Shown here piece after piece: positions 1 through 8,366 of a stretch of 64,000 bases of DNA. Origin of the DNA: Planctomycetota bacterium. GTDB lineage: Bacteria > Planctomycetota > UBA1135 > GCA-002686595. The translations under genes were made by a program, and so were the position numbers. How positions within the stretch are numbered: position 1 is the first letter of the stretch; the number at the start of each line of letters is the position of its first letter. The notes below the pieces were generated by a model that worked only from the letters and a program-made list of their open reading frames with translations, did not search any database and was not told the DNA's origin. The stretch spans positions 372,001 to 436,000 of the forward strand of contig JAEUHY010000015.1 in the NCBI GenBank assembly GCA_016795325.1. Direction: 5' to 3'.

Positions 1-574
1 TGCGCACGAGGTAGCCCGAGTCGTCGCGTTGCGCGGCGAGCAGCTCGCACGGGTGCTCGACCTCGGCGCCCAGCTCGCGCGCGCTGTGCAGGACCGCGCG
101 CACGAGCGCGGCGTCGTCGGTCTGGCCGTCGAAGTAGCAGAACACGGCGCGCAGATCGTCCGTGCGCAGCCCGTCGAGCTCGTCCCACTCGCGCCGCGGC
201 ACGCGCCGGAACAGATCTTCGCGACCCAGTCCGCCGAGCGCTGCGTACAGCGACAGTCCGGCGCGGATCTTCCACGGCGCGCGCGTCGTAGCGCCGTAGA
301 CCGGAATGAAAAAGGGCGTCAGCTTCACGAGCTGCGGCGCGACGCGCAGCAGGATCTCGCGCTCGCGCAAGGACTCGCGCACCAACGCGAGTTGGAGCGT
401 CTCGAGGTAGCGCAGGCCGCCGTGGATCAGTTTGCTCGAGCGACTCGAAGTGCCCGCGGCAGGCGCGCGCGCTTCGACCAGCAGTACGGAATAGCCCGCG
501 GCGGCGGCGGCTTGCGCGACGCCCGCGCCGTGGATGCCGCCGCCGACGACCAGCACGTCGACGCGCTCGCTCAC
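1..574 (-). CDS. glpD: FAD-dependent glycerol-3-phosphate dehydrogenase, N-terminal part
   Basis: This gene is cut by the left edge of the window; about 191 N-terminal residues are visible. The protein oxidises glycerol 3-phosphate to dihydroxyacetone phosphate at the membrane and passes electrons to the quinone pool. The start shows a classical FAD-binding Rossmann motif (VLVVGGGIHGAGVAQAA, near residues 7-23), followed by the GlpD signature SSKLIHGGLRYLE near residues 44-56. The GTG start at 574 overlaps the stop of the upstream phosphodiesterase gene by four bases (GTGA), which implies one transcript and coupled translation. The neighbour produces its substrate, which supports the call. 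Family assignment is confident; the C-terminal half cannot be checked. Confidence 0.9.
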   Translation of the reverse strand, partial: MSERVDVLVVGGGIHGAGVAQAAAAAGYSVLLVEARAPAAGTSSRSSKLIHGGLRYLETLQLALVRESLREREILLRVAPQLVKLTPFFIPVYGATTRAPWKIRAGLSLYAALGGLGREDLFRRVPRREWDELDGLRTDDLRAVFCYFDGQTDDAALVRAVLHSARELGAEVEHPCELLAAQRDDSGYLVR

Positions 575-1320
575 GGCGCAGCCCCTTCGCCAGCGCGCAG
601 TTCGTTCAAGAGCGCTTCGATCGCGAAGGTTTCGACGAAACGCACGCCGCGCGCAAACAACTGGCGCGCACGGAGCGCCGCGTCGACTTCGTACACGGCG
701 AGCGCACCGCCCGGCACGTCGAGCGGTCCGGACGCGGGGAGCTTCTCGTCGTCGCAGAACACGACCTGCGGCTCGAGCGCGACGAGCAGCGGATCGCGGC
801 GCTGCTCCCAAGTGATCAAGACCGGGCCCACGGGCAGTTGCGTTCGGCGGCGAGCCGCGCTGAGCACGCCGACGTCGAACGAGATCAACGTGCAGCGCGC
901 GTGGATCGGCAGCAGCATCGGGAGCACCGCATCGAGCACGGCGTCGACGCCGAAACGTTCGATCGAAACTCGCTTGAGCTCGACGTAGGCGTGCACCCCC
1001 GGCGCGCGCGCGAGGCGTTCGCTGAAGGCCGCGAGGGTGGCGAGGGGTTCGGCGGCGAAGCGCTGGCCGAAGCGTTCGGACTCCGCCGCGCGCAGTTCGC
1101 GCAGCTGCGCGCCGCTGAGATCGCCGAGCGACTCGCTCCGTCCGCACATGCGCTCGAGCGTGCGGTCGTGCATCAAGAAGGCTTCGCCGTCGGCGCTGAG
1201 CTGCACGTCGATCTCGACGGCGCGCGCGCCTGCCGCCAGAGCGGAGTCGACGGCGGCGAGGGTGTTTTCGGGCGCCACGCGCGCGTGGCCACGATGGGCG
1301 ATCAAGCGGCCTTCGAACAT
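571..1320 (-). CDS. Glycerophosphodiester phosphodiesterase (GDPD family)
   Basis: This enzyme hydrolyses glycerophosphodiesters to glycerol 3-phosphate and an alcohol. The protein of about 249 residues starts with LIAHRGHARVAPENTLAA, the GDPD signature with the catalytic HRG histidine. VEIDVQLSADGEAFLMHDR follows, giving the metal-binding E and D and the second catalytic histidine. There is no signal peptide, so it is probably cytoplasmic. I chose ATG 1320 because GGAG lies just upstream and homology begins at once; ATG 1332 is also in frame. The next gene downstream, overlapping by four bases, is glpD, which uses the product. Together they degrade phospholipid head-group diesters. Confidence 0.9.
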   Translation of the reverse strand: MFEGRLIAHRGHARVAPENTLAAVDSALAAGARAVEIDVQLSADGEAFLMHDRTLERMCGRSESLGDLSGAQLRELRAAESERFGQRFAAEPLATLAAFSERLARAPGVHAYVELKRVSIERFGVDAVLDAVLPMLLPIHARCTLISFDVGVLSAARRRTQLPVGPVLITWEQRRDPLLVALEPQVVFCDDEKLPASGPLDVPGGALAVYEVDAALRARQLFARGVRFVETFAIEALLNELRAGEGAAP

Positions 1321-1562
1321 GCTCTCCAGCATCGAACGCCGCGGGCACAGAAGTCCAGCGCCGGCGTCTGGAGGCAGCGAATCTCGACGGAATCTCACCG
1401 GCGCCGCCCTCGAGCGCACGACGTTGTCTCGGCGCGGCCGCCTGCGGTTCGAGGACGTTGCGCGGCCGGATCCAGCCGCTCCGCGCACTCCGTCGCGGCA
1501 GCGGATGACGCGCCGCTTCCACTAGGATGCACGCGGCTCCACAACCCCACTTCGCACGCGCC

Positions 1563-2735
1563 ATGGAACACTTCGATCCCACGCCCGACGACCGCTTCAG
1601 TTTTGGACTCTGGACCGTCGGCAATCCCGGCCGCGATCCGTTCGGCGAGGCGGTGCGCGCCCCGCTCACGCCCACCTACATCGTGCGGCGGCTCAGCGAG
1701 TGCGGTGCGTGGGGCGTGAACCTGCACGACAACGATCTCGTGCCGTTCGGCGCCAGCGCCGCCCAGCGCGACAGCATCGTGCGCGAGTTCAAGTCTGCGC
1801 TCGAGGAGCACGGCATGTGCGTGCCGATGGCGACCACGAATCTGTTCTCGCACCCGGTGTTCAAGGACGGCGCGTTCACGTCGAACGATCCCAAGGTGCG
1901 GGCCTTCGCGCTCGCCAAGTCGATGGAGGCGATCGATCTGGGGGTCGAGTTGGGCGCGAAGACGTACGTCTTCTGGGGCGGTCGCGAGGGCAGTGAGGCG
2001 GACGCGTGCCGCGATCCGCGCACGGCGGTGGCGCGCATGCGCGAGGCGCTCGACTACCTGTGCGAGTACGTGCTCGATCAGCGTTACGACTTGCGCTTCG
2101 CGCTCGAGGCCAAACCCAACGAGCCGCGCGGCGACATCTACCTGCCCACGACGGGGCACATGCTCGCTTTCATCTCCACGCTCGCGCGGCCGGCGATGGT
2201 CGGGGTCAATCCGGAGGTCGCGCACGAGAACATGGCCGGGCTGTCGTTCGTGCACGGCGTCGCGCAGGCGATGGAGTGCGGCAAGCTGTTCCACATCGAC
2301 CTCAACGCGCAGAAGATCGGGCGCTACGACCAGGATCTGCGCTTTGGTTCGGAGGACGTCCGCCAGGCGTTCTTGCTGGTGCGGCTGCTGGAAGGCACGA
2401 GCGGGACCGAGCGCTACAGCGGGCCGCGCCACTTCGACGCGCACGCGTACCGCACCGAGGACGAGGCGGGTGTGTGGGACTTCGCGCGCGGTTGCATGCG
2501 CACCTACAAGATCCTGAAGGCGCGCGCGCAGGCCTTCGACGCCGACCCGGAGGTGCGCGAGCTCATCGCCGAGCAGCGCGACGCAGAGCTCGAGGCGCTC
2601 ACCCGCGGTTATTCGCGCGACAAGGCGCGCAAGCTGCGCTCGACCAGCTTCGATGCGACCTTGCTCGCTGCGCGAGGCTTGCGCTACGAGCGCCTCGACC
2701 AGCTGATGATGGAGCACCTGCTCGGAGTGCGTTGA
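1563..2735 (+). CDS. xylA: Xylose isomerase
   Basis: The protein of about 390 residues interconverts D-xylose and D-xylulose. It resembles the shorter actinobacterial class I type, whose N-terminus also reads FTFGLWTVG near residue 12. Expected active-site features are present: [11 protein letters not shown] with the catalytic His/Asp pair, [13 protein letters not shown] with metal-binding Glu and Lys, [11 protein letters not shown] with Glu and His ligands, FHIDLNAQ, and the later DQD metal site. An in-frame ATG at 1527 would add 12 residues, but family alignment favours 1563. The xylulokinase gene begins three bases after the stop, so the two form a xylose operon that feeds the pentose phosphate pathway. 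Confidence 0.93.
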   Translation: MEHFDPTPDDRFSFGLWTVGNPGRDPFGEAVRAPLTPTYIVRRLSECGAWGVNLHDNDLVPFGASAAQRDSIVREFKSALEEHGMCVPMATTNLFSHPVFKDGAFTSNDPKVRAFALAKSMEAIDLGVELGAKTYVFWGGREGSEADACRDPRTAVARMREALDYLCEYVLDQRYDLRFALEAKPNEPRGDIYLPTTGHMLAFISTLARPAMVGVNPEVAHENMAGLSFVHGVAQAMECGKLFHIDLNAQKIGRYDQDLRFGSEDVRQAFLLVRLLEGTSGTERYSGPRHFDAHAYRTEDEAGVWDFARGCMRTYKILKARAQAFDADPEVRELIAEQRDAELEALTRGYSRDKARKLRSTSFDATLLAARGLRYERLDQLMMEHLLGVR

Positions 2736-2738
2736 GCC

Positions 2739-4220
2739 ATGGCGCGGCGCTTCGATCTGGGGCTCGATGTCGGCACGCAGGGAACCAAGGCGTTGCTGCT
2801 CGACGTCGAGCGCGGGCGCGTCGTCGCTCGCGCGTCGAGCGCCTACGGCTTGATCGAAGGCCTCCCGGCCGGCGCAGCAGAACAGCATCCGGATACTTGG
2901 GCGCGCGCCATCGCGGCGTGCGTGCGGCAGGTGTTCGCCGAGTCGGGCGCGGCGCCGAGCGAACTGGCTGGTGTGGGCGTGTCGGGTCAGCAGCACGGTT
3001 GCGTCGTGCTCGACGAACACGGCGCGGTCCTGCGCCCGGCGAAGCTGTGGTGCGACACGTCGACCGCAGCCGAGGCGCGCGAGCTCTCGCAGCGCCTGGG
3101 GCGCTCCGTTCCGACGGGTTTCACGGCCTCCAAGTTGTTGTGGCTCGCCCGGCGCGAGCCCGACGTGTTCGCACGCGTGCGGCGCGTGTTGCTGCCGCAC
3201 GAGTGGGTGAACTTCCGGCTCACCGGACGCGCGAGCGCGGAAGCTGGCGACGCATCGGGCACCGGCTGGTTCGATGTGCACGCGCGGCGTTACGACTTGC
3301 GCGCGCTCGCCGCGATCGATCCGCGCTCGAGCGAGTGTCTGCCCGAACTGATCGCGAGCGATGCACTCGCCGGCGTGCTGACGAGCGACGGCGCCCGTTG
3401 GCTCGGGCTCGACTCGTCGGCCGCGGGCGCGGGTGTTTCTGCCGGCGGCGGCGACAACATGCTCAGCGCGATCGGCAGCGGCGCCGTCGAACCTGGACCG
3501 GCGGTGCTCAGCCTCGGCACGTCCGCGACCGTGTTTGCGTACAGCTCGCAAGCGTGCGTCGACCCGCAGGGACTGATCGCGCCCTTCTGTGATTCCACCG
3601 GCGGTTGGTTGCCGCTCTTGTGCGTGATGAATGCGACGGGCGTGCTCGAAGAGGTGCGCGCGGCGTTCGGTGTAAACTTCGACGAGCTCACGCGAGCGGC
3701 CGCGGAAGCGCCGCCCGGCTGCGCCGGCGTGTCGTTCGTGCCGTTCCTCGTCGGCGAACGTGTGCCCGACCTTCCGCAGGCGAGCGGCGCGCTGCTCGGG
3801 CTGCGGCCCGGCGGACTGCGCGCGGGCAACGTGTTCCGCGCCGCGCTCGAAGGCGTTGCCTTCAATCTTGCGAACGGCGTCGAGCGGCTGCGCGCCATGG
3901 GAGTGCGCATCGAGTCCCTGCGCGCCGTGGGAGGCGGTGCGCGCAACGAACTTTGGCGGCGCATTCTGGCCAGCGTGCTCGAGGCGCCGCTCGAGGTGCT
4001 GGCCGAGCCCGAGGCAGCTGCGCTGGGCGCTGCGCTGCAGGTCAACTGGGCGCGTCGACGCGCCGCGGGTGAAGCGCTGCGCCTCGCGCAGCTGGTCGAG
4101 CCGTGGGTTGCGCGCGAGGGTGCGCCCGTGGCGCCGCAGCTCGAGTGGGTGCAGCGCTACCGCGAGCTCCGGCCGCAGTGGAGCGCGCAGATTGGAAGGC
4201 TTTTCCCGCCTGAAAACTGA
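2739..4220 (+). CDS. xylB: Xylulokinase
   Basis: This 493-residue FGGY-family kinase phosphorylates D-xylulose to D-xylulose 5-phosphate with ATP. The N-terminus has the phosphate-binding strand DLGLDVGTQGTKALLLD. GVSGQQHG and LWCDTSTAAEA are the sugar-site motifs of xylulokinases, the latter with the catalytic Asp. The C-terminal half has GGGARNELWRRILA, the second ATP-binding motif. Length matches the family. It lies three bases behind xylA, presumably on the same transcript. No regulator (XylR) lies beside it, so control is unknown. Confidence 0.93.
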   Translation: MARRFDLGLDVGTQGTKALLLDVERGRVVARASSAYGLIEGLPAGAAEQHPDTWARAIAACVRQVFAESGAAPSELAGVGVSGQQHGCVVLDEHGAVLRPAKLWCDTSTAAEARELSQRLGRSVPTGFTASKLLWLARREPDVFARVRRVLLPHEWVNFRLTGRASAEAGDASGTGWFDVHARRYDLRALAAIDPRSSECLPELIASDALAGVLTSDGARWLGLDSSAAGAGVSAGGGDNMLSAIGSGAVEPGPAVLSLGTSATVFAYSSQACVDPQGLIAPFCDSTGGWLPLLCVMNATGVLEEVRAAFGVNFDELTRAAAEAPPGCAGVSFVPFLVGERVPDLPQASGALLGLRPGGLRAGNVFRAALEGVAFNLANGVERLRAMGVRIESLRAVGGGARNELWRRILASVLEAPLEVLAEPEAAALGAALQVNWARRRAAGEALRLAQLVEPWVAREGAPVAPQLEWVQRYRELRPQWSAQIGRLFPPEN

Positions 4221-4389
4221 TCTGCGCCGCGCGCGGAGTTTTTGCGTTCGCCGAGTTCACCTGCGTGTCCGCCGCGCTCGATACAGCGCGGTCTGGAGTG
4301 CGAAGGGGTCGCCGGGCGTCCGCCGGCGAGCGCACGACAGGTTAGGGGTGACGGGGTGGAGCGGTGCTCGGGCCGCTTGCGGGAGAAGC

Positions 4390-4812
4390 ATGAGACTCGG
4401 GTTTCAACGCCGGTCGAGGCGCACGCGCAACGCGGGCTTCTCGCTGCTGGAGGTCATGTACGGCACGGTCGTGCTCATGGTCTGCCTCCTGGCGGCGTTC
4501 ACAAGCCAACTGCTCTCGCTCAATCTCATGCGCCAGGCGCGCGACGTGAACACGGCCGCGAGCGAGCTGACTGCTGCGATCGAGGAGGTCACGGCGCCTT
4601 CGGTCGACGAGATCCCTGTGACCTACGCAGCTGGCGCCGCGATCGCCCGCTACGAGGGGCGCGCGCTGCGCGACGAGCGAGTCGTGGTGACCTATCCCAA
4701 CTTCGGCGGCGGCAGCGTGCCGACGCCGCTCGAGATTCGCGTGACGATCAACTGGACCGGTTGGAACGGCCGGCCCGGGTCGCTCACGTACTCGACCATG
4801 AAAACGCGCTGA
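4390..4812 (+). CDS. Type IV pilin-like protein with prepilin N-terminus
   Basis: This small protein of 140 residues has a short basic leader ending in Gly16, then FSLLEVMYG and a hydrophobic stretch to about residue 38. That is a type III (prepilin) signal: cleavage after Gly, Phe at +1 and Glu at +5. It should be processed by a prepilin peptidase and assembled into a pilus or type II secretion pseudopilus. The globular part has no recognisable family; it resembles minor pilins of the PilV/GspI kind in size. A good ribosome site (GGGAG, four bases away) supports the start. It is the first of three adjacent pilin-like genes. Confidence 0.8.
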   Translation: MRLGFQRRSRRTRNAGFSLLEVMYGTVVLMVCLLAAFTSQLLSLNLMRQARDVNTAASELTAAIEEVTAPSVDEIPVTYAAGAAIARYEGRALRDERVVVTYPNFGGGSVPTPLEIRVTINWTGWNGRPGSLTYSTMKTR

Positions 4813-4828
4813 GCCACAGGAGAGCAGC

Positions 4829-5539
4829 ATGCGTCTGGTGCGAAATCGAGGGCAGCGGGTTCGAGGGCCGCGAGCGGGCGTCACGGTGCTGGAGATCACG
4901 ATCGCCAGCGTCCTGCTCTTGATGACTGCAGGAATGACGATTCGCGCCGTGGTCGACATGCGGGGCGCGGCGACGCTCACGACCGTGAACTCGCAGCTCT
5001 CCGCCCAGGGCGAACGCGCCATGGAGCGCATCATGGACGACCTGCGGCGCTCCGGCGTCGCCAACGTCGGCGGACTCAACTACCCGCACATGTTCAACGC
5101 CGGCGACGCAGGCAACGGCTTCGACGTGCACGATCACGTGCCGGCGCCGCAGTCCGTCCCCGACGACGATCCGGCTTACGTCACGCCGCGCGAGATCATC
5201 TTCCTCCAGCCGGCGGATGCGGATGCGCCGGGGACCGCCGGCGCCGGCCGCCCGGATGTCGACGCCAACGGCGAACTGGTGTGGGACACGCGCGAGTTCA
5301 GCTACGTCGTCGTGGCGGTCAACGGCCGCAACGAACTGCAGCGCCGCATCGACGGCGCCGCGCCGCAGGTCGTGTGTCGCGACGTGGAGTGGATTCGCTT
5401 CGACGACAACACGCAGCCCGGCGCGGGCGCGCTGCCGACCGGCGCGCTGCGCGTGCGACTGGCGCTGCGCGACGTGGACGCCACGGGGCGTGCGATCCGC
5501 TGGGAGACGGAGGCCGTCGTGCGTTTGCGCAACGGCTGA
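4829..5539 (+). CDS. Type IV pilin-like protein (PilW/GspJ-like)
   Basis: This 236-residue protein has the prepilin motif RAG|VTVLEITIAS near residue 17, with Glu at +5 and a hydrophobic helix to about residue 40. The region after the helix (NSQLSAQGERAMERIMDDLR) is typical of PilW/GspJ minor pilins, where a long helix precedes a beta-rich head. It starts 17 bases after the previous pilin-like gene with a GGAG site, so the two are in one operon. The role is inferred: a tip or priming subunit of a pilus or pseudopilus. No assembly ATPase, platform protein or secretin is encoded nearby. Confidence 0.8.
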   Translation: MRLVRNRGQRVRGPRAGVTVLEITIASVLLLMTAGMTIRAVVDMRGAATLTTVNSQLSAQGERAMERIMDDLRRSGVANVGGLNYPHMFNAGDAGNGFDVHDHVPAPQSVPDDDPAYVTPREIIFLQPADADAPGTAGAGRPDVDANGELVWDTREFSYVVVAVNGRNELQRRIDGAAPQVVCRDVEWIRFDDNTQPGAGALPTGALRVRLALRDVDATGRAIRWETEAVVRLRNG

Positions 5540-5602
5540 AAGTGGGGAGTCGGAGTTTCTGAGGAGGGGTGTTCGCTCGAAAGGCGGACAAAGGGGCAAG
5601 CG

Positions 5603-7411
5603 ATGAAGAACATGAGACGGTGTCGGAAACAGCGACGGGCTGGCATGGCCATGCTCTACGCGGTGTTTGGAGTTTTCGCGGCCGCGACGATGGTGTCGGT
5701 CACGATGACCATGGCCTCGTCGACCTTGCGACAATCGCAGTCGCACGCGCGCTCGGGGCGTGTGCAGTACTTGGCGGAAGGCGCGGTCGAGTTCGCCAAA
5801 CGTGACGTGGCGACCGCGATCGCCAACTGGCTGCCGCCGCCGACGAGCGGCTCGGCGACGATCGACGGCGTGGTGGTTCCGTACACCGTGACGGCGACGG
5901 GCTTCAACAACATCGCCACGGATGCGGCCGGGATCCAGACGATCGTCACGGGTTACGAGATCCGCGCGGACGCGCTGGAGAACGGCATGCGGCACACGGC
6001 GCGCCGGCTGGTCAACGCCGAAGCGACGCCGATCTTCCAATTCGCGGTGTTCTACACCGGCGATCTCGAGGTGAATCCCGGGCCCAACATGACGCTGGCC
6101 GGGCGCGTGCACTCCAACAGCAACATGTACCTCAACTGCGGAGGTACGTTGACGCTCAACACCAACTATGTGCGTGCGGTCGGCGAGATCCTGCGCCGGC
6201 GCAAGGACGATCCGAGCGCTTCGCAGGGCCACGTTCGGGCGCGCAAATGGGTGGTCAACCCGTTCGACGCCACCGAGCCGCTCAACTACGTCGTGATGAA
6301 CAGCCACACCCAGATGAACAATCTGGGCGTGGACAACGAAAGCGGTTACGACAGCGCCTTCAAGGCCGGTTGGGATCCCGGCAACGACGGGTCGTACGCC
6401 GAAGCCGGTGACTGGTACAGCTGGGCGGCGGGCGCGCCGCTCTACTGGGGTCAGCCCAGCACGTACTCGAACGGGGTCGGCAGCACGGTGCTCAGCGGTG
6501 TGCACGGCGTCAAGGAGGCGGCCGTGCCGCACATCGGCTCGGTGCAGATGTACGAGGCGGATCCCAACGGCGCGTACTTCTACGATCCGAGCACGGGACA
6601 GTACGAGCTCGCCGCGGGCGGCGCCGGCACGCACTCGCCGGGCTACTACCACCAGAACGCCGGGCTTTCGATCATCACGCTGGCCGACGGGACCATCCAA
6701 GCGTTCGACGCCGATGGCAACGACATCACGGCGGACATCGCGGCCGCGGTTGCGCCTGCGAGCATCTATGACGCGCGCCAAGCGGGCGGCGCCAGCGGCT
6801 CGATCGCACTCACGCAGATCGACCTCGGGGCGCTCGCCGCGACGCCGCATTGGCCTTCGAACGGACTGATCTACGCCGCCCACTACGGCGCCGGACAGGG
6901 CACGGAATCCAAGGGCGTGCGGCTGGTGAACGGTGCTCAACTGCAGACCCCTCTGACGGTGGTCAGCGAGAACTCGGTTTACGTTCAGGGCGACTTCAAC
7001 ACCGTGAACAAGAAGGGCGCGGCGGTGATCGCCGACGCGGTCAACCTGCTCTCGAAGAACTGGGATGACAGCAAGACGGCAGGCGGAGCGCTGCCTGTCG
7101 CTGCGCAGACGACGTACAACCTCGCCATCGTGACCGGCAACACGAACACGGTGGAAGGCGGGCAGTACAACGGCGGGCTCGAGAACCTGCCGCGCTTCCA
7201 CGAGAACTGGAACGGCGTGGTGTGCCGCATCACCGGCTCGTTCGTGAACACGTGGACTTCGAAGTACGCCGACAGCGACTGGGTGATCGGCGGCAACTAC
7301 TACCGCGCGCCGACGCGCAACTGGAGCTACGACCCGGCGTTCAACTCCGTGGCGAACCTGCCGCCGTTCACGCCGATGGCCGTGACCGCCGTCGACGTGT
7401 GCGCATGGTGA
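5603..7411 (+). CDS. Large PilX/GspK-like pilus-associated protein
   Basis: The 602-residue protein begins with a basic leader (KQRRAG), then MAMLYAVFGVFAAATMVSV, a hydrophobic N-terminal helix of the PilX kind. The +5 Glu of ordinary pilins is absent, as is usual for PilX and GspK. Residues about 40-130 resemble the stalk of these proteins; the rest is a large domain rich in Gly, Asn and aromatic residues of unknown fold. By position and size it may form the tip complex with the two smaller pilin-like proteins upstream (gap 63 bases). Its size is well above most PilX proteins, so the C-terminal head may be an adhesin or binding domain. That last point is inference. Confidence 0.75.
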   Translation: MKNMRRCRKQRRAGMAMLYAVFGVFAAATMVSVTMTMASSTLRQSQSHARSGRVQYLAEGAVEFAKRDVATAIANWLPPPTSGSATIDGVVVPYTVTATGFNNIATDAAGIQTIVTGYEIRADALENGMRHTARRLVNAEATPIFQFAVFYTGDLEVNPGPNMTLAGRVHSNSNMYLNCGGTLTLNTNYVRAVGEILRRRKDDPSASQGHVRARKWVVNPFDATEPLNYVVMNSHTQMNNLGVDNESGYDSAFKAGWDPGNDGSYAEAGDWYSWAAGAPLYWGQPSTYSNGVGSTVLSGVHGVKEAAVPHIGSVQMYEADPNGAYFYDPSTGQYELAAGGAGTHSPGYYHQNAGLSIITLADGTIQAFDADGNDITADIAAAVAPASIYDARQAGGASGSIALTQIDLGALAATPHWPSNGLIYAAHYGAGQGTESKGVRLVNGAQLQTPLTVVSENSVYVQGDFNTVNKKGAAVIADAVNLLSKNWDDSKTAGGALPVAAQTTYNLAIVTGNTNTVEGGQYNGGLENLPRFHENWNGVVCRITGSFVNTWTSKYADSDWVIGGNYYRAPTRNWSYDPAFNSVANLPPFTPMAVTAVDVCAW

Positions 7412-7439
7412 GAGTCCAGAGCTGAGAGCTCCTGGCCCG

Positions 7440-7482
7440 CACGCCCGCCGCCCGAGCTCGCGCTCGGCGTCGGGCGTGTTGC
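7440..7482 (+). terminator. Hairpin after the pilin-like operon
   Basis: An outer 8-bp stem (CACGCCCG at 7440-7447 with CGGGCGTG at 7471-7478) encloses a smaller CCGAG/CTCGG hairpin. TTGCGTTG follows, so the U-tract is poor. It sits 29 bases after the pilin-like operon and is a plausible but not classical terminator. Confidence 0.4.
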
Positions 7483-7601
7483 GTTGAAGCCGCATCCGTG
7501 CTGCGCCCCTTGTTCCCCGGCGGCGCTTCGGCGAATCTCTCACCGCGCAGCCAGTCGGCACACGACGCGCGCGCGGCGTTCGCTCCCGTCTCCACCGTCC
7601 C

Positions 7602-8366
7602 ATGACCTCTCCTGCGCAAGCGCCGCCCGCGTTGGTGGTGCGCGGCTTCACCAAACGCTACGAAGCCTTCGTCGCGGTCCAGGACCTCGCCTTCGAAGCG
7701 CGCGCCGGCGAAATCCTCGGCTTGGTCGGCCCCAACGGCGCCGGCAAGACGAGCACGCTGCGGTCCATCGCCGGCGTGCTGCCCGTGGCGTCGGGCGTGA
7801 TCTCGGTGTGCGGCCACGACCTGGCGCTCGCCGAGCAGGCCGCCAAGCGTTGCCTGCGCTGGATTCCCGACGATCCGCAGCCCTTCGAGGCGCTGACGAT
7901 CGACGAGCACCTCGAGTTCACGGCCGCGCTCTACGGTTGCGCCAACTGGCGGCCCCAGGCCGACGAACTGCTCGCTCGATTCGAGCTCTCCGAAAAACGT
8001 GACGCCCTCGGCGGCGAGTTGTCGCGCGGCATGCGTCAGAAGCTCGCGATGTGCTGCGCGTGGCTCGGCGCGCCGCAGCTCGTGCTCCTCGACGAGCCGC
8101 TCTCGGGGCTGGACCCCCGCGGGATCCGCGCCGCCAAGCAGGCCATCCTCGAACTCGCCGCGCGCGGGGCGGCCGTGATCCTCTCCTCGCACCTGCTCGA
8201 GCTGATCGAGGCCCTCGCGTCGAGGCTCTTGATCCTCGACCGCGGGCGCTGCGTGTTCGTCGGCACGCTCGACGAAGCGCGCGCCGCGTTTCCCGCGCAG
8301 CAGCGCGGCTCGCTCGAGGAGATCTTCTTCGCCGCGACCGGCGGCGGTTCGGCGCCGCAGGCGTGA
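7602..8366 (+). CDS. ABC transporter ATP-binding protein
   Basis: This is the 254-residue nucleotide-binding subunit of an ABC transporter. Walker A is GPNGAGKTST, the signature is LSRGMRQKLAM, Walker B is LVLLDEPLSGLDP, and the switch histidine follows in SSHLLE. It resembles the NatA/CcmA/YxlF group that pairs with multi-span exporter permeases. It ends in a GTGA overlap with the permease gene, so the two are translationally coupled. The substrate cannot be told from sequence. Confidence 0.9.
   Translation: MTSPAQAPPALVVRGFTKRYEAFVAVQDLAFEARAGEILGLVGPNGAGKTSTLRSIAGVLPVASGVISVCGHDLALAEQAAKRCLRWIPDDPQPFEALTIDEHLEFTAALYGCANWRPQADELLARFELSEKRDALGGELSRGMRQKLAMCCAWLGAPQLVLLDEPLSGLDPRGIRAAKQAILELAARGAAVILSSHLLELIEALASRLLILDRGRCVFVGTLDEARAAFPAQQRGSLEEIFFAATGGGSAPQA

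Noticed and set aside
4784-7654. A 956-residue minus-strand frame across the pilin-like genes
   Set aside because: It covers three plus-strand genes with ribosome sites and prepilin motifs and shows no domain itself.
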